A DNA stretch of 64,000 nt from Solibacillus sp. FSL R5-0449 (GTDB taxonomy: Bacteria; Bacillota; Bacilli; Bacillales_A; Planococcaceae): assembly GCF_037975215.1 (NCBI RefSeq), contig NZ_CP150239.1, forward strand, positions 472,001-536,000, in the 5' to 3' direction. The position numbers were made by a program, and so were the translations under genes. Positions 35,159 through 44,106 of this stretch are shown here, piece after piece. The notes below the pieces were generated by a model that was not told where the DNA came from, ran no database searches, and saw nothing but the letters and a program-made list of their open reading frames with translations. How positions within the stretch are numbered: position 1 is the first letter of the stretch; every line of letters starts with the position of its first letter.

Positions 35159-35403
35159 TACTGGGTTCTTTAACGGAATCTATATTTTATAAGAAATATT
35201 ACACAATTCAGTGAACAATATGTGACATTTCAAAAACTACAAAAATCCGTGGTTGAAACTGGTTCTAAAAGAAAGTAAACTGAATTTAAAGCTTGCGAAA
35301 TAGTAGGCTAGGACATGTGGGATATGAAACAGGTTGAGCAGTATGCGGCATTTGAACTTTCCCAAGCCGAATGCCCCATGGTTCTCAACCTTTCATGACC
35401 ACA
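35159..35403. other. Gap with a nested inverted repeat
   Basis: Intergenic DNA downstream of ywhD. GGTTGAG (near 35331) pairs with CTCAACC (near 35387), enclosing a second stem GGCATT/GAATGCC. No ORF or ribosome binding site. It could be a structured RNA or a 3' end; not assigned. Confidence 0.4.
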
Positions 35404-35458
35404 ATAAAAAAGCTCTTTCGTGTCACGGACTTGAACCGGATACGAAAGAGCTTTTTTA
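35404..35458. terminator. Bidirectional terminator (pbpG 3' side)
   Basis: AAAAAAGCTCTTTCGT pairs with ACGAAAGAGCTTTTTT, a 16-bp stem with A/T flanks, downstream of pbpG on the minus strand. Confidence 0.88.
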
Positions 35459-35465
35459 ATTAAAT

Positions 35466-37538
35466 TTATTCCCAGAAGTTACGTAATGCTTCAAACGGTA
35501 ATGATTCAAAGAAATTGCCCCATGAATCCTGATTGAACAGATCAAATGATGCACAAGATTCTTTTGGTACATCTTCGGTTTTCATATAAACAACGCGCTG
35601 GGTAGAACATGACTCGTGAGCCAGTTTACCTGTACGGATGTCGACAGTTACTGGTTCTACACCACTTGGCATTGTGAATGTTTCATTCGCCTTACCATCA
35701 AGTGCTGTTTCCATGAAATCAATCCATACTTGCTTGGATGCGGCCATATCTGCCTGGACAGATAGTGTTTTACCTTGGTCATAGCCATTCCATACACCTG
35801 CTGTTAAGCTTGGTGTGAAGCCAATCATCCATTGGTCACTGTTTGTCGTTCCTGATTTGGCTGCATATGTGTGACTCATACGTGCACGCAATGATAATCC
35901 GGTTGCCGGAGAATAATCACTGAATACAGGGTCGAACATACCTGTCATCATTTGCGTTAGAATGAATGCATCCTGTTTGGAAATGACTTGTTCTTTTTCA
36001 GGTGGCTTATATTTGTAAACGACTTTTCCTTTGGCATCGGTAATGGATAATACAGTTGTCGGCTGTCGTTTTTCTCCGCCTGCAGCAATGATATTGTAGG
36101 CGTTTGTTAAATCATACAGCGAGTTTTCTGCAGTTCCGAGTGCAATGGACGGTACATCTTTTTCGGAATAGTTGAGCCCGAAACGTTTCTGAACATCGCG
36201 GAAAGACCGGTAGCCGATGTTTTCGAGTGCTTTTACCGCATAAATGTTGTCGGAAATCGCCAATGCCTGCGCCATCGAAAGCTCATGATCAGCATATTTT
36301 TTATTGACGTTTTGCGGTGTATAAGTTGCTCGTCCATTATCATACGTAAAGGTTGTTTCACTCACATCCAGGAAGGACATTGGATTAAAGTCCTTTTCCA
36401 GTGCAGCCGCATACAGTATCGGCTTAATGGCAGAACCCGGCTGACGGTTACCTAATGCAACACGGTTAAATGAACTTACACCGTAATCACGCCCGCCGAC
36501 AAGTGCTGTTACAAAGCCAGTATCAGCTTCCATGCTAACAAAACCAACTTGTAAATCATTGTTCGGCATATTCGTCTTGATTGCATTTTCTGCTGCGCGT
36601 TGATGTGCCTGGTTGAGTGTTGTTTGAATCGTCCAGCCACCTTCGCTAATACTCAGGTTTTTCTCTTCTAAAATATCGCTTGCTTCTTCCCAGACAACAT
36701 CCAGGAAATAGGGAGCAATTGATTTTGTCGCAATCCATTCATCACTTTTTAGGGCAACCTGTTCTGAAGTGGCACGAGTTTTTTCATCCTCTGTAATTTT
36801 CCCTTGATCTTTCATTAACCGTAAAATTACTTGCTGGCGATTTGTTGCCTTTTCCAAGTTATTAAGCGGCGAATAATACGTCGGTCCTTTTGGGACGCCC
36901 GCAAGCATCGAAGCTTCAGCCAATGTCAGGTCCTTCGCGGATTTACCGTAGAAGTAACGGCTTGCTGCTTCGGCACCGTACATGCCATGTCCGTAATAAA
37001 CTGTATTTAAATAGCCTTCTAAAATTTCCTCTTTTGAGTAAAATAACTCCAACCGATATGCAAAAAGGGCTTCGTTTAATTTCCGGCTCCATGTTTTCTC
37101 ATGGGTTAAATAAAGGTTTCGTGCATATTGCTGTGTCAGCGTACTGGCACCTTGCACTTTACTTCCGGCTTTTATATCCGCCAATACGGCACCTGCAATC
37201 CGGGAAAAGTCAAAACCGCTATGCTCGAAGAAATCTTTATCCTCTACCGCAACAGTAGCATCGAGTAAGTAAGGTGAAATTTCATCAAGGTCTGTCCAAT
37301 AACGACGCTCCTTTGTAAAATAGTCACCAATCTGATTATGGTTGCTATCTAAAAAAATGGAAGCTTTCGGAACGGTAAGTGGCGGTGCTCCGGCAACTTG
37401 TGCATATATACGCAATGAAAGGAACATAACAGCGAAAAAACATAAAAGGGCAATCATAAAGAGTCCGATTTTTTTGACGAAATTTTTCCGTTTTTTTCGT
37501 TTTTTATATTGCTGTCTTTTCAAGTTTTTCCACCTCAT
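35466..37538 (-). CDS. pbpG: Class A penicillin-binding protein, PbpG type
   Basis: A 690-residue bifunctional peptidoglycan synthase. A basic cytoplasmic stretch (1-23) and one TM helix (about 24-45) precede the GT51 transglycosylase domain, with Glu99 in EDKDFFEHSGFD, GASTLTQQYARNL and YLNTVYYGHGMYGAE. The transpeptidase domain has Ser369-x2-Lys372 (GSAIKP), SDN (429-431) and KSGTT (561-565). It resembles YwhE (PbpG), made in the forespore under sigma-F in B. subtilis; a sigma-F promoter could not be confirmed here. Divergent from speB. Confidence 0.88.
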   Translation of the reverse strand: MRWKNLKRQQYKKRKKRKNFVKKIGLFMIALLCFFAVMFLSLRIYAQVAGAPPLTVPKASIFLDSNHNQIGDYFTKERRYWTDLDEISPYLLDATVAVEDKDFFEHSGFDFSRIAGAVLADIKAGSKVQGASTLTQQYARNLYLTHEKTWSRKLNEALFAYRLELFYSKEEILEGYLNTVYYGHGMYGAEAASRYFYGKSAKDLTLAEASMLAGVPKGPTYYSPLNNLEKATNRQQVILRLMKDQGKITEDEKTRATSEQVALKSDEWIATKSIAPYFLDVVWEEASDILEEKNLSISEGGWTIQTTLNQAHQRAAENAIKTNMPNNDLQVGFVSMEADTGFVTALVGGRDYGVSSFNRVALGNRQPGSAIKPILYAAALEKDFNPMSFLDVSETTFTYDNGRATYTPQNVNKKYADHELSMAQALAISDNIYAVKALENIGYRSFRDVQKRFGLNYSEKDVPSIALGTAENSLYDLTNAYNIIAAGGEKRQPTTVLSITDAKGKVVYKYKPPEKEQVISKQDAFILTQMMTGMFDPVFSDYSPATGLSLRARMSHTYAAKSGTTNSDQWMIGFTPSLTAGVWNGYDQGKTLSVQADMAASKQVWIDFMETALDGKANETFTMPSGVEPVTVDIRTGKLAHESCSTQRVVYMKTEDVPKESCASFDLFNQDSWGNFFESLPFEALRNFWE

Positions 37539-37850
37539 TTCTTATTTAATAGAGCGCAAAATAAATCGGAACAATTACAAAAAGTAATGAAAATTCTATT
37601 GCACTTTTAATGAAAACAACTATACTTTTTCGTAGCGCGTATTACGAATTTAGTCGTATATGCAGCTATTACTAAAGCAATCAATAATGTCGAATTATGT
37701 CAGTTGCACTTAATTATACGAAAATAGCGAAACAAAAGTTTCATATGTTAGATTTAGTATGAGCAACTTCTTCTATCGCTATGCATTCTAAATTAAGAAA
37801 TCGATTTATAATATTTAATTTAAAATAGAGAAAGGTATAGGTGACTGTAA
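37539..37850. other. Divergent pbpG-speB intergenic region
   Basis: 312 nt, AT-rich. It must hold the promoters for both genes. GTATA on the minus strand near 37625 is a possible forespore sigma-factor -35 but no convincing matching -10 was found. AGAAAGG near 37829-37835 is the speB ribosome binding site. No ORF or structured element recognised. Confidence 0.4.
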
Positions 37851-38723
37851 ATGAGATTTGATGAAACTTACGCAGGTAATATGTTTATTAAAAGCCACCA
37901 AAACTATGAAGAAAGTAAAGCTGTTTTATATGGCATGCCAATGGACTGGACAGTAAGCTACCGTCCTGGTCAACGTTTTGGTCCGGCCCGAATCCGTGAA
38001 GTATCAGTTGGTCTGGAGGAATACAGTTTTTACTTGGACCGTGAGCTGGCAGATGTACCGTTTTTTGATGCAGGGGATATTCCGTTGCCATTCGGTAATC
38101 CGGAAAAATCATTAGCAGAAATTAAGACGTTTGTCCAACAAGTACTGGCTGACGATAAAGTACCTGTAGGAATGGGCGGAGAGCACTTAGTATCACTGCC
38201 GGTAATGGAAGCAGTCTATGAAAAGTACGAAGATTTAGCAATCATCCACTTTGATGCACATACAGATTTACGTACGGATTACGAAGGAGAGCAGTACTCA
38301 CATGCCACACCAATTCGTAAAATTGCGGATACAATCGGACCGGAAAATGTTTATTCATTCGGAATTCGTTCAGGCTTAAAAGAAGAGCTGCAATGGGCAA
38401 AAGAAAACGGTATGCATATTTCATTGTTTGAAGTATTCGAGCCGTTAAAGCAAGTGCTGCCTAAATTAAAAGGACGCAATGTCTATGTAACAATCGACAT
38501 TGATGTATTGGATCCTGCACATGCACCTGGGACAGGCACTGTCGATGCTGGCGGTATTACACCGAAGGAACTATTGGCATCAATTCATGAAATCGCACGC
38601 TCTGAAGTAAATGTTGTCGGCTTTGACCTGGTTGAAGTTGCACCAATTTATGATCACTCAGAAATAACAGTAAATACTGCTGCAAAATTAATTCGCGAAA
38701 TGATTTTAGGCTGGGTGAAGTAG
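37851..38723 (+). CDS. speB: Agmatinase
   Basis: A 290-residue ureohydrolase that splits agmatine to putrescine and urea. The binuclear manganese ligands are His112 (GGEH), Asp135/His137/Asp139 (DAHTD) and the DIDVLDPAHAPGTGT motif near residues 217-231. SYRPGQRFGPARIREVS is typical. In B. subtilis speE precedes speB at this locus; here no spermidine synthase gene is present between pbpG and speB. The ATG has a moderate AGAAAGG further upstream. Confidence 0.92.
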   Translation: MRFDETYAGNMFIKSHQNYEESKAVLYGMPMDWTVSYRPGQRFGPARIREVSVGLEEYSFYLDRELADVPFFDAGDIPLPFGNPEKSLAEIKTFVQQVLADDKVPVGMGGEHLVSLPVMEAVYEKYEDLAIIHFDAHTDLRTDYEGEQYSHATPIRKIADTIGPENVYSFGIRSGLKEELQWAKENGMHISLFEVFEPLKQVLPKLKGRNVYVTIDIDVLDPAHAPGTGTVDAGGITPKELLASIHEIARSEVNVVGFDLVEVAPIYDHSEITVNTAAKLIREMILGWVK

Positions 38724-38772
38724 CAGGATTAAATATAGTAAGACATTAGGGGATATCCGTTAATGTTTAAGA

Positions 38773-38799
38773 AAAGGTACTCGACTGAGTGCCTTTTTT
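38773..38799 (+). terminator. speB terminator
   Basis: AAAGGTACTC pairs with GAGTGCCTTT (one wobble) around a short loop, followed by TTTTTT. Confidence 0.8.
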
Positions 38800-39017
38800 A
38801 TTTGATGTAGTAGAGGTAAATAAATACATAAGTTCGAAAATACACCATGTTACAGCTTAAATTTAATGGGGTAAAGAAAAATATGCTGCTGTGACAAATG
38901 AATTGGTCGATTTGTGGATTTCGAAGCATGCCCTAATAAGGAAGCATCATCGCTTTAAATAAACGGAGACTATTACATAGATTTGAATCAAGGGGCAAGT
39001 TAGAAATAGGAGTGTTT

Positions 39018-39728
39018 ATGTTGGGAAAGGGTAATATTTTATTAATTATTTCATTGTTATTCAATGTAGTGCTATTAGGAACAGGAGGTTATGTATTGAA
39101 AAATATCGGAGGAATTGAGTTTGTAAAAGCAAAAATGCAGTCAACGCCTTCTCCTAAAACGGATTCTGCTTATTACTTTACGAAAAAAAGCGTCTTTGAA
39201 AATTCATCCATTAGTAATGCAGATAAAGTGTTTATTGGTGACAGTATTACCGATTACGGAGAATTCCAGGAATACTTTCCCAATGAAGTTGTACTCAATC
39301 GAGGAATCCGGAATGATTGGACAGGAGGGGTATTAAACCGGATTCAGGAAGTGGTGGACCGCAACCCAAAAGAGGCTTATTTAATGATCGGTGTCAATGA
39401 TCTCCGCTACAAAACAGAAGACGATGTATATAAACGTAATGTCGAGAAAATTGTGGATTCGTTTAAAGGAAAAGATACAAAACTCGCGATACAATCAATT
39501 CTGCCTGTGAATAACGGGTTGTTCGGAAATGAAGTGACAAATGATCAAGTGAAGCGGTTTAATGTTATTCTACAACGGATCGCAGAAGATAAAGGAATTG
39601 AGTATATCGATCTGCACTCAAGTTTCGTTGATAAAAACGGACAACTGGATAAGCAATATACAGAAGACGGGCTCCATGTAAATGGGAAAGGGTATAAAGT
39701 TTGGGTCAATCAGCTTCGCTCGAAATAA
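39018..39728 (+). CDS. Membrane-anchored SGNH/GDSL hydrolase
   Basis: A 236-residue SGNH-fold esterase with an N-terminal membrane anchor or uncleaved signal (about residues 5-27) and the catalytic domain outside the cell. Block I is FIGDSITDYGEF, block II NRGI, block III MIGVNDLRY and block V DGLHVNGKGY, supplying Ser, Gly, Asn and Asp/His. The family removes or transfers acyl groups on glycans and lipids. The ATG at 39018 follows TAGGAG. The convergent acyltransferase gene could act on the same polymer, which is inference. Confidence 0.85.
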   Translation: MLGKGNILLIISLLFNVVLLGTGGYVLKNIGGIEFVKAKMQSTPSPKTDSAYYFTKKSVFENSSISNADKVFIGDSITDYGEFQEYFPNEVVLNRGIRNDWTGGVLNRIQEVVDRNPKEAYLMIGVNDLRYKTEDDVYKRNVEKIVDSFKGKDTKLAIQSILPVNNGLFGNEVTNDQVKRFNVILQRIAEDKGIEYIDLHSSFVDKNGQLDKQYTEDGLHVNGKGYKVWVNQLRSK

Positions 39729-39738
39729 AAGGGGTAAT

Positions 39739-39991
39739 AAAAGAGGCTGGGACATAAGTATAATTATTGCTAAATAAAAGGAAAGCCTTTATTAAGAAAT
39801 GGATATATTGCAAAATTGATTGGAATGGAGGGCGACTCCTGCGGGGAATAGCGTGACGCCTGAGACTACAGGCTCAGGCCACGCCCGCGGAAAGCGTCCC
39901 GGAATGGAAATCAATTTTAACGCTCAGCAAAAAAATGCTATTTTTCTCTCAGAGAAAAATAGCATTTTTGGGTTATGTCCCAACCTCTTTT
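39739..39991. repeat. Composite inverted repeat containing copy B of the dispersed element
   Basis: Outer arms 39739-39757 (AAAAGAGGCTGGGACATAA) and 39973-39991 are complementary over 19 nt with one G-U. Between them lie copy B of the dispersed element (39816-39914) and a perfect 19-bp hairpin with a 1-nt loop (39931-39949 with 39951-39969). The outer right arm reaches the stop codon of the minus-strand acyltransferase. Together these could terminate transcription from both sides. Confidence 0.7.
39816..39914 (+). repeat. Dispersed intergenic element, copy B
   Basis: Begins TTGATTGGAATGGAGGGCG and ends CGGAATGGAAATCAA. Shares with copy A the segment GACTACAGGCTC and GCCCGCGGAAAGCGTCC. Termini are short inverted repeats. 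The frame running through it (39820-40026) has no ribosome binding site and is not called. Confidence 0.75.
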
Positions 39992-41043
39992 TACGTCGAT
40001 ATTGGATTCCTTTTTTTCTTGATTGAAAACCCGCCAAGCAAAATTGTCCCGTACGGAATCCATTTTTTTATTAAAATTGAAACCATGATAGGAATGAATA
40101 TCCCAATCAATGTGTATCCGATCAGCCCGTAAGTGAAATAATCATTTAAAATAATATCCGCAAAAATATGCAGATACATAATGGTAAGCGAGTGGGTCTC
40201 TATTTTCTGCAGCCAGTTGAGCGACAGTCTTTCCGCGAGCAACTGGAAGCATCCTATTAAGACAATTGTAAAAGATATAGGAATGATTAAATCCAATATC
40301 AAATGGTCATAACGTAAGAACTTCATGCTCAGTCGATACTCGATAATATTGAAGTTTTCGAGTAATACCGCTGTCGCACTCACGAACATGGCAGTACCCA
40401 ACAATCTTTTGGAAACATCCATCCACAATTCTTTAAAATAATACCCGATTGCAAAATAGACGATTGCCATCAGTGCCACATCGATGTTCCAAATCATTGG
40501 AATCGATTGCGCCGCTTCGGATGGCTTGCCGCTAATAACGTCCATTGCGATGATACTCTCAAAATGTGCTAGAACATAAAAGAGTCCTAAAACAATAAAC
40601 TGTTTCATCCGGCTGAAGTAGGTCGTCAACCACATGAATAATAAATATGTGAAGAACAATGTCGTTACAAACCAGAAAACACCATATGCTCCACGAATAA
40701 AACGCCCCCCCACGGCAATTGTCCATAAGTCATTAAGATACCATTGTATATCTAAATTGCCTGAAGAAATCTCCATTCCATAACGGACCAGTGTAATACT
40801 CGTAAGGAAAAATAGGTAAGGGAAAATTAATTGCATGAACCGTTTGTAAACCGTCAGCTTTATATCCTTTTTTTCTAAAACCGGCTTAAAGAATAAACCG
40901 CTTAATATGAAAAATGCTGGCATATGGAACCAGTAAATATATTTCGCAAGTGGAAATTCAAGCTCTCCTGGATAATGTCCGATAACGACAAGGATCATTA
41001 AGAATCCTTTCGTAATATCCACCCACGTTATCCGTTTTTTCAT
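39991..41043 (-). CDS. Acyltransferase family 3 membrane protein
   Basis: A 350-residue polytopic protein with about ten helices. The N terminus ITWVDITKGFLMILVVIGH, followed by YWFHMPAFFILSGLFFK, is diagnostic of acyltransferase family 3, with the conserved His and Arg region facing the active site. Such proteins O-acetylate or succinylate cell-surface glycans. Substrate unknown; convergent with an SGNH hydrolase, a common functional pairing. The ATG at 41043 has AGAGGTG upstream. Confidence 0.82.
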   Translation of the reverse strand: MKKRITWVDITKGFLMILVVIGHYPGELEFPLAKYIYWFHMPAFFILSGLFFKPVLEKKDIKLTVYKRFMQLIFPYLFFLTSITLVRYGMEISSGNLDIQWYLNDLWTIAVGGRFIRGAYGVFWFVTTLFFTYLLFMWLTTYFSRMKQFIVLGLFYVLAHFESIIAMDVISGKPSEAAQSIPMIWNIDVALMAIVYFAIGYYFKELWMDVSKRLLGTAMFVSATAVLLENFNIIEYRLSMKFLRYDHLILDLIIPISFTIVLIGCFQLLAERLSLNWLQKIETHSLTIMYLHIFADIILNDYFTYGLIGYTLIGIFIPIMVSILIKKWIPYGTILLGGFSIKKKRNPIST

Positions 41044-41244
41044 CAATAAACACCTCTAAAAAAAATATGCTGTTATTATATACCCTTCTTTCATGTAAGT
41101 AGTGGAATGTAACAGTAAAGATATGTAATTGTTAAATAAAAGGTAAATCACGGATATTAAGGGTTCATGTGGTTTCTGAAATCATAGAAGAAATGCAAAT
41201 CATTTTATAAAGAGGAAATATTAGGTTTTTGAATGGAGAAAACA

Positions 41245-41275
41245 GTGTGTTATAAGCTTTTGACTTTTAACACAC
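41245..41275 (-). terminator. Hairpin downstream of the GGDEF gene
   Basis: GTGTGTTA (41245-41252) pairs with TAACACAC (41268-41275); on the minus strand a weak TGTTTTCTC follows. Confidence 0.5.
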
Positions 41276-41279
41276 CATT

Positions 41280-42365
41280 TCATTTTCGATGCTTAATTTG
41301 GTTATAATGGCAAATTTGAATATTTGTCTGCTGTTTTGCATTCAATAAAGCTTCATTTGATAAGCGGTAAAGTTCTTTGACGGTCTGTCCATTTTGCGGA
41401 TAGGAGCAAATGCCAATCGCAAGAGTCAGTTGATTGGAAGGGTAGTCTTCAAAAGTGAGCTGCTGTACAGATTTATTAATTGAATAGGCTAAAGTAATTG
41501 CTTCTGCAGGAGCCATTTCTGGCAGTACTACGTAAAACTCATCACTATCAATACGCCCAATATGCGCATTTTCCGACAGCTGGTCTTTCAGCATTTTTGA
41601 AATTTGTACGAGCACTTCATCGCCGGCTTTATAGTGATACATATAATTCAATTCACGAAACTGACGAATATCAATATGAAGCAGCTCAAAAGGTATTTTT
41701 GCGTTTACATAGGAAAATAATTTTTGCTCAATCGCTATATTATTCGGCAGCTGTGTGAGCAAATCCGTTTTTCTTAATGCATAGATTTGTTTAATTTGTT
41801 TATTTTTATCTTCAAGCTGCATTAAGATTTTTCGGACAGCATAAAAAGTGAGAACCGAAACGATGAAATAAAGAATTAAATAAGACAGTCCATTTACTGC
41901 AAAACGGTCAAAAATAATAAGAATGATGAGGTGTTCGATCGTTATGATAAAAAAATAGATAGGGATATTTTGATACGTTATCGGACGTTTAAACGCTATA
42001 AAGGACGCAATTAATGTCACGAGTAAAGTATTCAGCATTATTACGAATGATAATATTGTTGTGTACAATAAAACAAACCGACTCATTGCAATGAAAAAGC
42101 CTGTAATGACAATGGCAACAGGTCCCCCAAGCAAACCACTGAAAAGCACAAAAATAATCCGGTTGTTTATTAACATGCCGTGAGCATACGGAGTAGCCAA
42201 TGCAGTCAAGATAAAGGCAGCGAACCCGAAAGTCACACCAACAATGATCGACTTATATTTATGGATAAAAGGATTATCTTCATATTGAATGAAAGGCCAG
42301 AAAATTAGAATTGTGAAGCAAAATAAAATCGAAAAGTTGATTGTCAGCTCAAAAAAACATGGCAT
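41280..42365 (-). CDS. GGDEF-domain membrane protein with 5TM-LYT-like N terminus, degenerate signature
   Basis: About 361 residues. The N-terminal half has five or six TM helices similar to the 5TMR-LYT sensor region (SGLLGGPVAIVITGFFIAMSRF). The C-terminal half is a GGDEF domain (KTDLLTQLPNNIAIEQKL ... IGRIDSDEFYVVLPE), but the signature reads DSDEF instead of GGDEF and the first metal region reads DIRQF. Diguanylate cyclase activity is therefore doubtful; a c-di-GMP or GTP-binding effector role is possible. Tandem paralogue of the next gene. Confidence 0.75.
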   Translation of the reverse strand: MPCFFELTINFSILFCFTILIFWPFIQYEDNPFIHKYKSIIVGVTFGFAAFILTALATPYAHGMLINNRIIFVLFSGLLGGPVAIVITGFFIAMSRFVLLYTTILSFVIMLNTLLVTLIASFIAFKRPITYQNIPIYFFIITIEHLIILIIFDRFAVNGLSYLILYFIVSVLTFYAVRKILMQLEDKNKQIKQIYALRKTDLLTQLPNNIAIEQKLFSYVNAKIPFELLHIDIRQFRELNYMYHYKAGDEVLVQISKMLKDQLSENAHIGRIDSDEFYVVLPEMAPAEAITLAYSINKSVQQLTFEDYPSNQLTLAIGICSYPQNGQTVKELYRLSNEALLNAKQQTNIQICHYNQIKHRK

Positions 42366-42393
42366 CACCCACCTTCGTAATTATTATTACCCA

Positions 42394-43472
42394 TTATTTT
42401 AGATTATTTATATGGAAATAAGAAGATAGTTTTGTTTTTGCCTGTTGTTTTGCTATCACTAAATTTTCAAGAAGCTCCGAAGATGTTTGTCCGTTATGTG
42501 GATAGGAACTTATTCCTACCGTGACGGAAATATGTATGGATAAATCTGCGGATACTTCGAACGGCTGTTGGGCAATCATAGTAATTAAATTATTCGCCTC
42601 TACAATTGCAACAGCAGGAGGTACATCCTTTAAAACGATAAGAAATTCCTCACCGCCGATTCGGCCGACATAAGCCTCATTTTTTTCGCATATTCCATCA
42701 AGTGTTGGGCAAGTTGTTTAATGACAAGATCACCTGTAGAAAAACCATACTGTAAATTAAGCGTTTTAAAATCACGAATGTCCACGAGCAATAAATTGAA
42801 AAGGGATTTCTTTTTTATCAAGTATTGTATATGTTTTTCATTTTCATTATTGTTCGGCAACTGCGTCAAAAAATCGATCCTTTTCAAATGAGTCGTCTGT
42901 TTTACCGTATCATTGGCACGCTTTATTTGGCGAATGACAATATAGATGAAATAAAATGAAAAAATCGTAAATATACCGTAGAGCAATAAGTATTCAAAGC
43001 TTTTTGTCTGGAAGCAAAGCCCAAGAAATAATGCGACAAATGTTTCGATAAAACATGCCCAGAAAAATAAAAATATATTCTTATTCGTCATTTCATATTT
43101 TCTTGTGACGAAGAATAACGTCACAACAACAACAAGGAAATTAATATTCAGAATCATCGGTACCAACGCCAAATATGGAAGGAAAAAAAGTCCGATTCCT
43201 ATAATTAGACCACTGATTAAAATAGCAAATGCCCCGCCCAATAAGCCACTGTATAACACCGGAATATATTGAATGTACATCATGAAATCATTCGTAAGCT
43301 GAACAGCCGAGAATGTCAATATAAGGCCGGTTATACCAAATTTTATTCCAATCACATAAGGACGTGTACGATGGATGAACGGCGTTTGTTTAAAATGGTT
43401 GATAAATGGCCAATAAATTAAAAGTGTAAACGTAAATAATATAGAGAAGTAAGATAATATTTCGATTAACAT
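42394..43472 (-). pseudogene. Frameshifted GGDEF membrane protein (tandem paralogue)
   Basis: The first 280 codons (to 42630) encode a membrane region closely similar to the neighbouring gene plus the start of a GGDEF domain (RIDFLTQLPNNNENEKH ... LLVDIRDFKTLNLQYGFSTGD), then leave the frame after EYAKK. The rest, with an intact GRIGGEEFLIVL signature and SVTVGISSYPHNGQT, continues in another frame to 42394. The shift falls in a 7-base homopolymer (A on the coding strand, 42680-42686); one extra A would restore a single protein of about 359 residues. The start has AAAGGAG. Could be a pseudogene, a phase-variable gene or a sequencing error. Confidence 0.85.
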
Positions 43473-43597
43473 AATAAGCTCCTTTATCCACTAATCATTA
43501 CAGTTTTGAACGAAAATTACTATAAAAATAGGGGAATCAAATAAAAATCGTTCAAATCAAGTTGATTGAACGAGTAAGCGCAAAGTTAAGTTCATTG

Positions 43598-43627
43598 TTG
43601 CTTAAAGATAGTTACTTATCCTATAAT
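43598..43627 (+). promoter_or_regulatory. ywiB-argS promoter
   Basis: TTGCTT (43598-43603), 18-nt spacer, TATAAT (43622-43627), 40 nt upstream of ywiB. Confidence 0.5.
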
Positions 43628-43666
43628 AAAAAGGTTATAGAAATATATGTATAGGAGCTGACTGCT

Positions 43667-44104
43667 ATGGCGAACGAGAGCGGGAAAACAGTCAAAATCA
43701 AACTAGTTTCCTCCATCATTCCAACCGAGGGCGAGCTTGAACAATATGAAATGTGGCTTGAAGGCAGTTGTATAGAAAAAGGGAACAGTCATTATTTGCG
43801 CTATGAGGAAGTTCAAGAGGATATGCAAATTCAAACGACGATCAAGCTTAATAAATCAAATTCGTTTATTATGCGAAAAGGCGGAGTGAATATGCGTTTG
43901 CCTTTAAATCCGGATTTACGCGAGAATGGACATTATGAAAGTCAATTCGGCTCATTACCTCTTGTTACAGATACACACCAGTTAGCCATTGAAGTAGTAC
44001 AAAGCGAAAAAGTGTCAGGGCAATTTAAAACGCAATATGACCTTATCATAAGTGGCAATTCTGTTGGCCATTACAAATTAGACATTGAATTTACGGAGGT
44101 ATAA
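43667..44104 (+). CDS. ywiB: YwiB family DUF1934 protein
   Basis: A 145-residue beta-barrel-type protein (DUF1934, lipocalin-like fold) with the pattern [22 protein letters not shown] ... [22 protein letters not shown]. Function unknown. It precedes argS by 2 nt, exactly as ywiB-argS in B. subtilis. AGGAG before the ATG. Confidence 0.88.
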   Translation: MANESGKTVKIKLVSSIIPTEGELEQYEMWLEGSCIEKGNSHYLRYEEVQEDMQIQTTIKLNKSNSFIMRKGGVNMRLPLNPDLRENGHYESQFGSLPLVTDTHQLAIEVVQSEKVSGQFKTQYDLIISGNSVGHYKLDIEFTEV

Positions 44105-44106
44105 CT

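Noticed and set aside
39820-40026. 68-codon frame in element copy B
   Set aside because: Same reason: it is open only because the element is GC-rich, and it overlaps the terminator and the end of the acyltransferase gene.
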